Below are positions 34,357 through 45,821 of a stretch of DNA of 64,000 nucleotides, one piece after another (the stretch's first letter is position 1; every line of letters begins with the position of its first letter). The stretch is from Septoria linicola (lineage: Eukaryota > Ascomycota > Dothideomycetes > Mycosphaerellales > Mycosphaerellaceae), in NCBI GenBank assembly GCA_024114885.1, contig CP099427.1:2220001-2284000 (forward strand). The letters are read 5' to 3'. The notes beneath the pieces were generated by a model, which was not told the DNA's origin, did not search any database, and saw only the letters and a program-made list of their open reading frames with translations. A program made the translations under genes and the position numbers.

Positions 34357-36628
34357 ATGCGTACCACTACCAGTCTCTCGTTGCTGGCTTCGCTCAGTGG
34401 CGCTGTCCTTGGACAGTCAGGTATGATCACTCCGACCAGCACATCATTCAACAACCTCTAACATCTTCATAGCCATCAACGCCCAAGGCACAAACTTCAC
34501 CTTAGCTGGTGATGGCGTGTCATATCTCTTCCACGTCGACCACAAGACCGGCGAGCTTGTAGGAGACCACTTTGGCAGTCCAGTCTCAGACTTCGTCCCA
34601 CCTGCACCCATCAGCACACAAGGATGGCATGATGGCCTGTCACTCCTCCGAAGAGAATTTCCAGATGTCGGCCGCAGCGATGTGAGACTACCAGCCATTC
34701 ACATCAAGCACGCAGACGGCAACACCGTCACTGCTTTCACCTACCAATCCCACGAGGTCATCGAAGGCAAGCCGGCACTTCCGGGCCTGCCAGCCACATA
34801 TGGTAACGCCAGCGATGTGTCCACAGTACAAGTCACACTCTACGACAACTACTCGGATGTCACAGCAGTGTTGTCCTATTCCATCTTCCCTCGCTACAAC
34901 GCCATCGCAAGAAGCTTTCAGATCCACAACAACGGCACGGAAGAGATCGTGATTGAGCGCGCAGCGTCATTTAGCACAGACTTGCCAAATCTGGACCTCA
35001 ACATGGTTGAGCTCCAAGGAGACTGGTCACACGAAATGAACAAGGTCATCCGTAAGGTACAGTTCGGCGAGACTGGCTTCCGCAGCACGGAAGGTTACTC
35101 TTCCCATCTGCACAACCCGTTCTTCGCACTCATTGACCCGACCACGACCGAGACCACTGGCGAGGCTTGGGGCTTCAACCTCGTCTACACTGGCAGTTTC
35201 GCGGCAACTGCTGAGCGTTTCTCGCACGGCTACGTTCGTGTCTTGCTTGGACTGAACGAGCTTCACAGCAGCTTGAAGGTCGCTCCCGGCGACACATTCA
35301 CTTCGCCTGAGGCTGTCGCCGTCTACTCTTCGAAGGGTCTTGGCGGTATGAGCAGAAGCTTCCATGACCTCTACCGCAACCACTTGTCGAGATCCAACTT
35401 CACTCACCAGACACGTCCAGTTCTGCTCAACTCATGGGAGGGTTCCGGATTCGACTACAATGCGACCTCGCTCGAGACCCTCGCTCGTGAGGCTGACGGT
35501 CTTGGTATTAAGCTCTTCGTCAACGATGATGGCTGGTTTGGCACTGAGTTCCCTCGTGACAACGACACCATGGGTCTTGGAGACTGGACACCAAACCCAG
35601 CCAAGTTCCCACAAGGTCTCGGCCCCTACGTCGCCTCAGTCAACAACATCTCCACCCTCGGTGCTGACTCTGAGCCACTCAAGTTCGGTATCTGGGTCGA
35701 GCCAGAAATGGTCAACCCCAACTCCACCCTCTACCGCGAGCATCCAGAGTGGGTAATGAAGGCTGGCCAACATGTCCAGACTCTGACCCGGAACCAACTC
35801 GTTCTCAATCTCGCCTTGACCGAAGTCCAAGACTTCATCATCAACTTCGTGTCCGAGATCATCGATAACGCCAACGTCGAATACATCAAGTGGGACAACA
35901 ACCGCGCCATCCACGAAATGCCCACCCCAGCGACCGACCACGCCTATATCCTCGGCCTGTACCGCGTCATCGACACCTTGACCACAAAGTACCCCCAAGT
36001 CCTCTGGGAAGGCTGCGCTTCAGGTGGTGGCCGCTTCGACGCCGGTCTCCTCCACTACTGGCCTCAATCCTGGACATCTGACAACACCGACGGCTCCGAT
36101 CGCCTGACCATCCAAATGGGCACATCCCTCGCCTACCCACCTTCTGCCATGGGCTGCCACGTCTCCAAAGTTCCCAATGGTCTCACATCCCGCAACATCT
36201 CGATCGAATACCGCGCTCACGTCGCCCTCATGTGCGGCAGCTTCGGCTTCGAACTCAACCCCTCCGACCTCAACGAGCAAGAAACCGCCGCGATACCAGG
36301 AATCATGGCCGAAGCCGAACGTCTCGGACCAGTCATCATCTCGGGTGACTTCTACCGCCTGCGTCTTCCTGAGGAGAGCAACTGGCCCGCAGTCCAATTC
36401 GTCTCTCAGAATGGAACGGAAGCTGTACTATTCGGCTTCCAGCAACAAGCCATGATCAAGCCTGCTCCGCCGCCATTGCGATTGCAAGGTCTGGATGCGA
36501 GCGCGCAGTACTGGAACAGTTATGACAATGTTTCATACAGCGGCGCGACGTATATGAATGGAGGGCTGAACTTGGATTTCCCGAATGTGGATTATCAGAG
36601 TAAGTTGATTTGGTTGTACAAGCAGTAG
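34357..36628 (+). CDS. Secreted alpha-galactosidase, glycoside hydrolase family 36
   Basis: Two exons (34357-34420, 34473-36628; 52-nt GTATGA...CATAG intron) give 739 residues, the usual size of fungal GH36 AglC-type enzymes. A signal peptide is encoded mostly by the first exon (MRTTTSLSLLASLSGAVLG). The N-terminal beta-sandwich precedes a TIM barrel with LLNSWEGSGFDYN, LFVNDDGWFG, FGIWVEPEMVNPNS, the nucleophile in YIKWDNNR (about D496), CASGGGRFDAG, and the acid/base aspartate in WTSDNTD (about D558). It hydrolyses terminal alpha-1,6-galactose from raffinose, stachyose and galactomannan outside the cell. A maltose-permease-type sugar porter lies upstream at 23.6 kb. Confidence 0.95.
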
Positions 36629-38900
36629 AGGATAGCGTAGAGCCTACCAACAAGATCGCATCGCAAGCCTTACTGAGCTGCGTAACCTTCCTCATGACTT
36701 CACGTTTCCACGCGCGAATTGGTGCGCAACTCCGGTTCCACAATACGAAATCCTGCACGCGCTCCCTTCTGCTGGGGCACGAGATCCGAGGTGGACAGAT
36801 AATCGTGTGATCCACAACCCAGTTCCCATCATAGACGTGCATCGAGCGGATATACGCAATCCCCGTGATACAATGGTCGCAGCCACAGTATTAGTGCGAT
36901 ACCATTCATCGCCTCGATCTGTATACAAAGCATCTCCCTCCACCTTTCCATGAAGGCAAGTTGACCACGATCGTTGAGGTCGAGCTGCGCTGGAAGAACA
37001 CCCGCAAACGTGGCGGAGATATGTCGTACGACTATTCTCATCACCTCCTCTTCGCAGACCATCAGGCTCGATTGACAACTCGGCTTTCTCTCGTTGTCGA
37101 TGCGAATAATGTGTTTGCCGACGCGATACGCGGTCAAGCAGAGCTGACTGTTGCAGTCTAACGGTGGCGTTTCCCTGTAGAAGAGCGAAGATGAGGGCGC
37201 AAAATGACATGTTCCTCGTAAATTTGACAGGTGTTTGGAGTTTATTGCTGCAAGCTGATAGCAGTTCCCAGCACTCCCCTTTCTCCACGAGCAGTTTTGA
37301 GAAGCTGATACATAAGTCCTTTGTAGATAGAGCATAGTCAGCTTCCACACTTCATAACTTGGATCGATTGCAAGGAGTGAATATATAAGCCATCTCGTGG
37401 GTCTCCGCATTGTGCATTCGCGTGCCTTCGTAGCAGAGGGGTGAGTAGAATTCCTCGCGATCCATGTCTCAGCGGTGCGACGTCGTCCGCAGTCGATCAT
37501 TTCTTGCACATGCTTGACAATAAACCCAATGGCGCCATAGCTGCCTTGAGTACTTTTACATCAAGTGAGAAACGACCCCAGCTGTAGTCCACGGCGCCGG
37601 CAGGGTCATTACGGGCCGCATTCTCTTGCAGCACCCAACGGCGTCGCCAGTAACGCTTCTCCAGCCATGATAAATCTTGTAACTACTGCAGTGTTCCCTC
37701 AACCTACTAATATATATCGCTATCAACCTGTCGAATTATCGCCTTATATAGGCTCATAGTCATGCCTGAATAGCGTGGTATATTAGTTACACAAAGGCAA
37801 GCTCTACGACTATATACTTAATAGCACCCTTATCTACGCTAGAACCAATTACGAGACTGGTTTAATCACGAGTTCCAGCGTATAATCACTTAATCCACTA
37901 TATCCGAAAGCTTGTCGTCCAAATTTAGCCACCTTGACCACTATACTACTACCTTCCAGGCTACTTAGTAGCGTGAACGAATCCTCCCTGCTTTCTTAGA
38001 GGGTACGCTGTAATCTTAGACAGCAGACAATTGCAGCATGGGTTACATAAGCACCTCTACAGGGCGATGAAACTCTCGGTGTTGTGAACTATCGCGTTAA
38101 GCAGGTTTTACTGTATATCCTTTACTGGCGGCTCACAGCTCGCGCTGGGGCGGTAGTCATTGGGGCCTTATCCGAGACATGGCTCAGTATCAGCCTGCCT
38201 TCTCTCTAAATCAGTGCAAGTGGGATCCTGGCATGCAGAAGGGGGACAGCATGCAAAGTCCCGGGTCAATGTCTCACTCATGGCACAGCCGAACGCTTTC
38301 TCAGCGACTGCGAGACCGAGACTGCGGTCGTCGATGAGCAGGGAGTGAGATTCTATCAACAGGCTGGGTGCTAATTGTGGGTCTTTGGGTGCGGTCTAGG
38401 CCGTCCCTCAGCACTTCTGCACAACGCCGTTCAGAATACCCACCACATCTGGTGAGCATCGTTCGCCTGTCGACTGACTGACAGGCGGTCCGAGCATAGC
38501 AGGCAGGCAAAGTATGGTCGAACATGAGAACAAGGCGGGCAGTGCAGAAAAGTCTCTGAATAGACGAAAGACAGGAGGAAGAAGGTGGTGTCGCGCAGGA
38601 ATAAGTTAGAGTTTACGAATGATTGTCGCTCGTGGCTGGCCGTCCGTGCGCTCTGCTGACGAAACGGGAATGTCTCAGGTCGGAGGATTGTTCGTGGTTG
38701 GCTGACGGCGACTTTTGGGCTGGCGGCATGGAATGTTTCTGCCGAGGGAGAGCTGTTGATGACCTTTCCATGCTATTGAGTCTTCTTGACGCGACTGGAA
38801 GGACAGAGCAGACTGTTGGAAAACCATCGCATACAAAGCACAGGTCACGCCATCCATCGAAAACAACCCAGCGCAACACCAACGCCACCACGCGCCCACC
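36629..38900. other. Intergenic, with a small AT-rich decayed patch
   Basis: A minus-strand frame at 36829-37509 contains some protein-like sequence (CLTAYRVGKHIIRIDNERK) but overlaps another long frame (36692-37348) and has no domain. About 37675-38010 is TA-rich with reduced CpA, looking like a short RIP-mutated relic I cannot classify. The remainder is ordinary intergenic DNA leading to the gene at 38901. Confidence 0.4.
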
Positions 38901-40298
38901 ATGGTCCGGACGCGCCACTCGCTCCCCACGCCTCAGGAGAGCGGCGATGACCTGCCGGCCAACACGGAGAGCGGCGAAGTGCCGAAATGGATGCGCGACT
39001 TGAAGATCGATGGGAAGGAAACACTCAAGGGCGAGAAGAAGGCTGCGCGAAGTTTGGGCGTGTACACGTGGCGCGGCGCCGTCTACCAAATTGATGACAA
39101 CACGCCGCGAGAATGGATCGAGGCCGAAGCTGATCGCCACAAGAAGAAGGAGCAGCCGCAGAAGAAGCAGGACGCGCCTGCCCGTCATAAGAGCGAGACT
39201 CCTGCCAGTGTGGGGCAGTTCAGGAATCTCAAGCAGAAGGCGCGGACGAGTGTGGAGGCGGAGGAGGAGGAGGAGGAGGAGGAGGAGGAAAGTGAGCAGG
39301 AGCGATCGAGGCCGAGCAAGAAGAAGCGGCAGATGGAGGAAGGCGACAGGGAGGAGGAGGAGGAGGAAGAGGCTGTTCGCCTCCCCAAGAAGCCGCGAAA
39401 GAGCCTGAACAGCTTAAAGGAGAAGCCTGCTCCTCCACAACGGCATTATCTCTTTCCCACGCTTCATGTCAAGAAGAAGAAGAAGGCACAGCCCAAGCCG
39501 AAAGTGGATGTGTTCAAGCTGGATCCGGATGTTGGTGCGGGAGAGAGAAGCAGGGAGCCGACCGCACACAACAAAAATGAATCAAAGAAGAGGAGACCAA
39601 ACATCGATATATTACCACGACCACAGCAACGCCCCGCCTGGCCTGCACATTCGCCAGAGCTGCCCGAGATGCCCAAATCATTCACCATGCCCATCACGGA
39701 ACGGGACAAGCAGACACTGAGCAGGATAGTCTGCACTATCACCGAGCCCGAGGCGAACAGGCTGGCCGCTACGATTGTCGAAATCGGCAAGATCAACTCA
39801 CGAGCTCATCAGCTGCAAGCTCGATCCGAAGGACTGATAGCGGCGATGACGGAGCTGAAGGAGAAGCTATTGGCGAAGAAGAAGCTGGACGAGGAGAAGC
39901 AACAGCAACCAGCACCACCTCCACCCGATTCACCCATGGCCGATCAGCTGACGCCTCCCGCCGAAGAGCCTCCCAGGATCATCTCACGCATGCCATCCCT
40001 CTCTCATGATGTCCCTTCTGAGCGTTCAGCATCCTCACCCGGCTCCTTCGACATTCACTCCCTCCTCAATCCTGCGCCCAATCATGGCCCCACACAACCG
40101 AGATGGAACCTCACGTCGAAGAACCTGACATCTTTGCACCTGCCACCTCAGCCACACGACATCGCCCGCGCAGACAAAAGCCGCCGAGATGGCGAAACGG
40201 AGCAGGAAAGATGGCAGAGAATCCGGCGTGAGGTGGCCATACTCGAGAGTCTGCCTACGTTATTGGATAATCTGCCTGGTGCTTCTTCGAGCATGTAA
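38901..40298 (+). CDS. Acidic/basic low-complexity nuclear-type protein
   Basis: 465 residues, one exon. An N-terminal conserved-looking patch (PKWMRDLKIDGKETLKGEKK, then VYTWRGAVYQIDD) is followed by long charged tracts. These include a poly-Glu run encoded by a GAGGAGG repeat at about 39258-39290 and clusters such as RPSKKKRQ and KKKKKAQPKPK that could serve as nuclear localisation signals. A helical segment at about 265-330 (LSRIVCTITEPEANRLAATI...) may form a coiled coil. The C-terminus is Pro/Ser-rich, ending with ERWQRIRREVAILESLPTLL. A chromatin or RNA-associated role is plausible from composition, but no named domain is visible. Confidence 0.75.
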   Translation: MVRTRHSLPTPQESGDDLPANTESGEVPKWMRDLKIDGKETLKGEKKAARSLGVYTWRGAVYQIDDNTPREWIEAEADRHKKKEQPQKKQDAPARHKSETPASVGQFRNLKQKARTSVEAEEEEEEEEEESEQERSRPSKKKRQMEEGDREEEEEEEAVRLPKKPRKSLNSLKEKPAPPQRHYLFPTLHVKKKKKAQPKPKVDVFKLDPDVGAGERSREPTAHNKNESKKRRPNIDILPRPQQRPAWPAHSPELPEMPKSFTMPITERDKQTLSRIVCTITEPEANRLAATIVEIGKINSRAHQLQARSEGLIAAMTELKEKLLAKKKLDEEKQQQPAPPPPDSPMADQLTPPAEEPPRIISRMPSLSHDVPSERSASSPGSFDIHSLLNPAPNHGPTQPRWNLTSKNLTSLHLPPQPHDIARADKSRRDGETEQERWQRIRREVAILESLPTLLDNLPGASSSM

Positions 40299-41031
40299 GC
40301 GACCGAGGTGCTGCACGGAACGATTGGCTGTAGAGTAATTGTAGGAAGAAATCGGAGAGCGACAGATGATGACTTGATGAGTGAGACGAGAAACATGAAT
40401 GAAATGATGGTTTACCTTTGAAGTGGGCTGTAATCAATCTGGTCAAGTACAACAAGGAAATTTGCCGAGTCGCTCTCTGCACTTTTGTCACTGACCACAC
40501 TGACAGGCAGACAGACACGGAGCGAACAACCCCGACCAGCACCACAGAGTGATATGCTCGAAGAGAGTCAAATTCGAGAATGCTTCTCAATAATTTCTTT
40601 CCACATAGACTACGCTCGCGACCAGTAAGGCAGCGAGCCTCCGAGCCACTTCGACTTGCAGAGCTTTTCGGCTGCATAGAGATTGAGAAAACGGGCACAC
40701 GCTTCACATACCTGAGCAGTAGGAAAGAAGTACACTTTCCTCCCCTCTCCGATCTGTCGGGAGCACCAAGCTCCTCAACGGAGAACTTTTTGTTCTACCA
40801 CATAGGCCATCTGAATCGATTCCAGCGACTGCAATCTCCATGCAGTGATAACCTCAATCGGGAAGACTTCACACGCATCAAAGACACCATGGCGAATCCA
40901 CCACAGCACTTCCTATTGGAGTGCTTCGATGCTCCGACCAGTCATCAGAGACGAAAACGTAAACGCGCAGGTGCTTGGCAATTCCTGACACGCCGCAACA
41001 AACAGGCACGCAAGACTTGCGTTGAAGTCCA
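40299..41031. other. Intergenic with a short unassigned frame
   Basis: The plus-strand frame 40889-41053 (starting MANPPQHFLLECFDAP) could be a first exon of the next small gene, but I found no junction that joins them in frame. Confidence 0.35.
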
Positions 41032-41257
41032 ATGGATCCCGCCTGTGACATGAGGGCATTCGAAGCTGCGCTCCGTGCTGTCATCCACGCAGATGAGTAT
41101 GTCTCTGCCTTGAACACACGCAAGGCCACTACTCCTGCGATGGTGAAGGTCGTGCCTTTACAGAGAGCTGCGATCTGCTTCTTTTCCAAAGAGCACTTTG
41201 GACGTGATCGACCTTGCGCGCAGATACGACAAGGAATTGTATCAGTTCATTGCTTGA
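41032..41257 (+). CDS. Small spliced hypothetical protein
   Basis: Exon 41032-41096 and exon 41164-41257 flank a well-formed 67-nt intron (GTATGT...TTTACAG). Splicing changes the frame so that MRAFEAALRAVIHADE continues into ELRSASFPKSTLDVIDLARR and a stop (52 residues). The unspliced frame loses coding character at once, which supports the intron. The product is short and may lack an upstream exon. No family recognised. Confidence 0.4.
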
Positions 41258-41461
41258 CACTGGCAGCATCAGCGAGCTATCACTCGGAAATCACGACCAC
41301 GATGTCGAACCCACAACTGCACGGCACAGCTCTCCACATCCGCGCGCAAGACATACTTACCATCGACCTCGATCTGGAAGAATCAACCAGGTCCCAGAAC
41401 CTTCTTTCTGTGACCAGAACCACACGAGACCATCACGCATCGACAGAGACAACACAACACA

Positions 41462-42062
41462 ATGCTCCGACTCTTCTCCCGTGCAATTTGCACACTCCTC
41501 CTTTGGGGTCTGCTCGTGCCCATGGTGGGCACATTTCCGTATCCGGCCACTTCCTCCTCCTCCTCCGCCACCATCGCAGCAAGCTTTGCTGCTGTGTACA
41601 AGGCTTCGTCCGCTGCTGCCTCTTTGCCTTCTCCGAGTGTCTCGCTCATATTCCCTTCTGCTGGTCCTTTCTCCTCGGCTTTATATTGTGTTAAGCTCCT
41701 ATCTCTGTCGACCGTCCTGTCGAATCCTGTGGAGAATGTCTCGGTACTGCACTCCACTGATAAAGCATATCACGAGGCCATGGCTTGTAGATTGTACAGT
41801 CCTGCCCATCTCGAGGAGTTCTGGACGACTGAGCCGAGCAGTATGCAGACGAGTAGCAAGGCTGGCCAGGACTTGTGAAGAGACGAGCCGAGCACACGTC
41901 CTGGCCCTCCACTTGCAAAGTGTGGTTAGCACTCCTTGCGATCGAGTCGACAGTGGAACGAGAGCAGTTGTCCTCGACTTCCGGCCACAGCAGGATGGAT
42001 CAACAACACCGCAAGGCCAGCGATGGTCGTACGTGACTACAGTCAACTGTGATGCCAACTAA
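41462..42062 (+). CDS. Possible secreted Ser/Ala-rich small protein, structure uncertain
   Basis: The ATG at 41462 starts a signal-like stretch (MLRLFSRAICTLLLWGLLVP) and a Ser/Ala-rich segment; the open frame runs to 41878. It resembles the broken minus-strand gene at 51215-51981: similar leader, a shared VGT after it, the same Ser/Ala-rich tract, and DKAYHEAM here versus DRAYHDAL there. The 3' counterpart seems to lie in another frame ending at 42062 (TPQGQRWSYVTTVNC versus SPRGPTKWHKTGWFDC), so an intron or frameshift at about 41770-41900 is expected. I could not fix the junction. Effector-like by character only. Confidence 0.4.
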
Positions 42063-42992
42063 CGCTGAAGCTGCGGTATGTGGCACTGCTCATCCCGTTA
42101 CTCACCAACAAGATCAGCGGCTCAGGCTGTTACGGACGAGTGGAAAAGTGCACATGCATGTACCTTGGCTCAGCTCAACCATAGCTACTGCGTAGCCAGG
42201 CTAGGTGGACTGAAGAGACACTTGGAGTGCACGCTGGTCGCAGAGATATGTGTATCAGCTTCATATCCACTTAACACGCCAATGAAGAGAGCACATCTCC
42301 GAAGACTACCAAGTGCCAAGCCAGTGAAGCGCTGGTTGATGAGCAGATACAACGTGTCTCAAGGAGGAGCTAGTACTGCGCTATACTTGGCAGAGACCTT
42401 GATCTCTTCGTCAGCCACGCTTTCGGGTATTTGCATTGCAATAGTCCGGAAACACACAAAACATGAATCCCGCCATTGATGAGAATGTCGTCAGGAGTGG
42501 CGGTTTGTCGAAGCTCTGCTGGCTGAACTGCTACTCCGGCGCAGTGGACCATTTGGGCTTCTGCGTTTTCACGCTTGACCACTCTTACCAAAGGACGTTT
42601 TTCACCAGAAGACGCTAACACTTTCCTCGTGAACAGACTTCTTGATCCGAACATTTCGGCAAGTCACCCACAGATCCCGATTGACATCCGCTGAAGCAGG
42701 GAACTTTCACCACACGGCACTATGTTAACGGACTAGGCGCGCTCGCTTGCTCATCTGCGCATCTTCAGAGAGTTCTAGCTTCCAAGCCGAAGTACGGCAA
42801 GATGATAAGCAGATCGAATGCGTCGCACCCTAGAGGCAGGATCAACGTCACGATGGAGTTCACACACCTAGCAGTAGCACAAAGATCGGGAGTTCTCGAA
42901 ATGTTGCTGAAAGGTGGAAGCTCACCACGCATATGTGGGCCTCGATCGATCGTTGCCAATAACACAGTGACCTCCTGCTTGCGCACTTCCGA
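42063..42992. other. Intergenic, no supported gene
   Basis: Short frames only. Sequence at 42802-42996 could belong upstream of the broken gene at 42993, but no join is clear. Confidence 0.35.
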
Positions 42993-43405
42993 ATGATCGC
43001 ATACAAGTGGGGATTGAGAAACATACCGGCCCCTTCGGCAGGGGAGATGCCCAACGAGGCTATTCGCACCAGCAATGAGATGAAAGAGTTCCGAGCTCGT
43101 GGACCGCGTGGAATGCTTGTCATGCCACCGACCATGTCTGGCCAAGAGCAGACGGCCTATTTGGCTGCACTTCACAAGTACTGCGAAGAGCACGACGGTC
43201 CCGGGGATATTCTCAGAGCCAAAACCCTCCTCCAAGCATTGGCTGGACCTGATATCTACGAGCGCAAGGACGCCGCACAGAAGGGGGGTACGCGCAGTTC
43301 TGCACATCTCGACAAGTTCCGAAGGAGGAGGGCATCGCAGTCACAATCATTGCTGCTGTTGGCTGGTCCTTTCCGACGACGCGCCTACGTTGTGGAACGC
43401 TATGA
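42993..43405 (+). pseudogene. Hypothetical gene with a frameshift at a G run
   Basis: From the ATG at 42993 the frame reads convincingly (NEMKEFRARGPRGMLVMPPT, EQTAYLAALHKYCEEHD, AKTLLQALAGPDIYERKDAA) up to a six-G run at about 43284. Coding character then shifts frame and continues as YAQFCTSRQVPKEEGIAVTI to a stop at 43405. The break at a homopolymer could be a genuine frameshift or an assembly error. No family recognised. Confidence 0.4.
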
Positions 43406-43814
43406 GACTGCAAGAATAGGAAGCAGGAGGCATCATTTCTGCGGGCGTGCATTGCATAATTACATACTGTCTGTAGGAGTATCGCCTGCGCAAAGTGTAT
43501 GCCTGAGGATGAAGATCAGTTCACGAGACAGGTGGTGGACTGGTGTGTATTTTACAGAACGGATGATGCCTGAGGATGCACTCGTGAGAGGTGAGCTCGC
43601 TGGTTTTGGCTCTCAGCACACATTATTCGGTAGCTAAAACTCAAATGCTGACCAGCAGTCAAGTCGCCGCGTGAAGGTCATTCAGAGATGCGTTCAACTA
43701 TAAGAGGTTCAGTCCGGCAAGTGAGCTGCGAAGAACTCTCTGCCAGCTTGAGTCTCACAATCGTTGCAGCTAGCGACAATACGTTCACACATCGACGACC
43801 CTTCCATAGCAGAT

Positions 43815-45219
43815 ATGGCATCGGCACTCCCGACACAAGCCATTCCTTCTCTGCATGATGATATGCTACGGGAGATCTTCAGTCATCTTCCAGACGAGCG
43901 ACGAACCCTCGGAGCAGTATACGTCTGGCCAGCCATACTTTGAAAAGGACAGCCACTCCCTTCTTCATCACTCGTGCTTCGTTCGCCTTTCGCCTGCCGT
44001 CCTGGATCCGCTTGCACTGGCTCATCAACCATCCGGAATTCAGCAGATCCATCAAGGAGTTCTTCTTCGACACCAGTGTGTACGAACCGTATGCGGCAAT
44101 GTTAGAATATTTGTCTGACCCGTCCTCTCTCAAATATTGGTGGGATACCAGGAATAGTCAAAGGCCCGGTGGCAGGCGCGATCTGCTGCCTCCCATCCGT
44201 GTTCTCCCAGCATGGCCAGAGATATCCTGCCTCGATCAATGCCAAAGTCATCAGGATCGAGATACCAGCTTCGAGCAGAAGCTTCAACAAAGTGCTGTGC
44301 TGTTGTCTTCGGCCATCCAAGGTATCCCAACACAGCTTCAGCGGCAGTTGCTGTATTGTCTGACGCACAGCATCAGGCACCCATCGATCGAAGCAGTCGG
44401 CTTAGAGGTTTGTCGCAATATTCTGAAAGCGGCATTTGGAAAGCTCAGAAACCTGAAGCGCTTAGTCGTTGGTGATTTTTCGAGACTTCGCCTATCATCA
44501 AGAATCTTACACTGCTCTGTACGGACGCATGTTTGGCTACCATCCAACGCCACGTCTGCCGTTGACAGGCCGAGCAAGAAGCTACGACTGCTACGACAAG
44601 TATCGTCAGGAGTTTTGGGGTTGTGCTGGCGACAGTGGCGAGGTGAGCTGGACATCCTTTACCACTGCAAAAGCCGGAGCGTTCGAGACCGAGACAGGCA
44701 AGTATCTGTGGGAACAGCCAGCTTGTATGATGGCATCACTTTCGTTTGAGATGCCATCGCGGGTCATGAGCAGCTGAGTGCACATTCGCTTGAGCATTGG
44801 CTTTGACCCGGATGGGTACGAGAGCCCAGCCGATGTTGTGTCCGCGCTCTCCGGAGCGTGCCTGAAGCTCCGCTATCTTTCACTGGAGACGAAATGCTCC
44901 ATGCCACTCAGTGAAATTTCGCCTGGAGAGAGCAGAGACCCGCCCATGTTCCCAGCTCAGAGCTGTACATTCCCGGCGCTGGAGCTCCTGCAACTAACTG
45001 AAAGGGTGGGCCATCAGTGCGCAGCTGTGGTGTGATGTCCTGAATCGGCATAAGAGCACGCTGCGATCTGTCGACTTGTCGTGCTGCATGATTGGGATTA
45101 CTGAGGCCGACATGGCGGAAGGTCAGAGGCGGGGCCTTGCTCCAGGAACCATTGTCGACGCTTCATTCCAGAAGTTTGTTGATGAGCATATGACGCTGTA
45201 TCATTACTCGCTACTATGA
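43815..45219 (+). pseudogene. F-box (LRR-like) protein gene with several frameshifts
   Basis: The ATG at 43815 starts an F-box (IPSLHDDMLREIFSHLP, then DERRTLGAV). At about 43917-43922 a TATA stands where a TA-shorter sequence would keep the frame; reading on in the shifted frame gives RLASHTLKRTATPFFITRAS and WLINHPEFSRSIKEFFF. The frame moves again near 44480 (RDFAYHQESYTALYGRMFGY), at about 44640-44780 (DVVSALSGACLKLRYLSLE) and near 45010 (QLWCDVLNRHKSTLRSVDL, ending HYSLL at 45219). The order F-box then leucine-rich helical repeats is typical of fungal F-box proteins that recruit substrates to SCF ubiquitin ligases. At least three frame changes make it non-functional unless unrecognised introns account for some. 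Confidence 0.65.
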
Positions 45220-45821
45220 CGACGAGGTAAGGACGCGGGAAAGCAAGGCAGAACCCATCGTATTCGAATCAAGGTGCAGCACACTGTAGAAGTTGTCGAC
45301 AGGGACTGACACAACTCTGAAGGAATGTCGAGCTCCAATCGTGAGCGACGCCCCTCATAAGCGCCTGGTGAATATTACGAAGGTCGTAAAACCTTGACTG
45401 TCAGCATGGGAGGCTGTCGTGGGTAGCAACGTCACATGTAGACAGATCGTGTTAGCACACTGTAACAAGAGGCCGTTCATCTGGTATAGTAGATTCATGA
45501 TGTGTTAGACCCTCCCTACTGGCTCTGCGCCGCACTCTTTAGTATTCCCATCCTGTGGACATGGGATTTCCTGTATTGCCAGGCGATGCTTCTTGGTAGA
45601 TGGTTGAAAGTGCACCGTCACGTGATCCACGCCCCTCACGCTGATCTATACTGTTACTCTAGACTGTTCTTGTGCTGATACGTTGATGCATCGACTCCAG
45701 CTTTTTGACTGGTCGGCACGCAGGATTTCTCAGCAACAAACGCCGCAGATGGCAATGACGGTCAACCAAAATAAGACGAATTCTGCCGACGCTACATATT
45801 GTGAAAGAGACCGCACAGTGG
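45220..45821. other. Intergenic, no supported gene
   Basis: No frame of interest; lies between the F-box relic and the 3' end of the minus-strand gene. Confidence 0.45.

Noticed and set aside
39010..39438. Long Arg-rich or Ser/Pro-rich ORFs opposite and within the gene at 38901
   Set aside because: They are frame shadows of the GAG/AAG-rich low-complexity coding sequence.
41383..41757. Minus-strand 124-codon ORF with a poly-Glu tract
   Set aside because: Antisense of the Ser/Ala-rich tract of the plus-strand gene at 41462; the poly-Glu comes from TCCTCC repeats.
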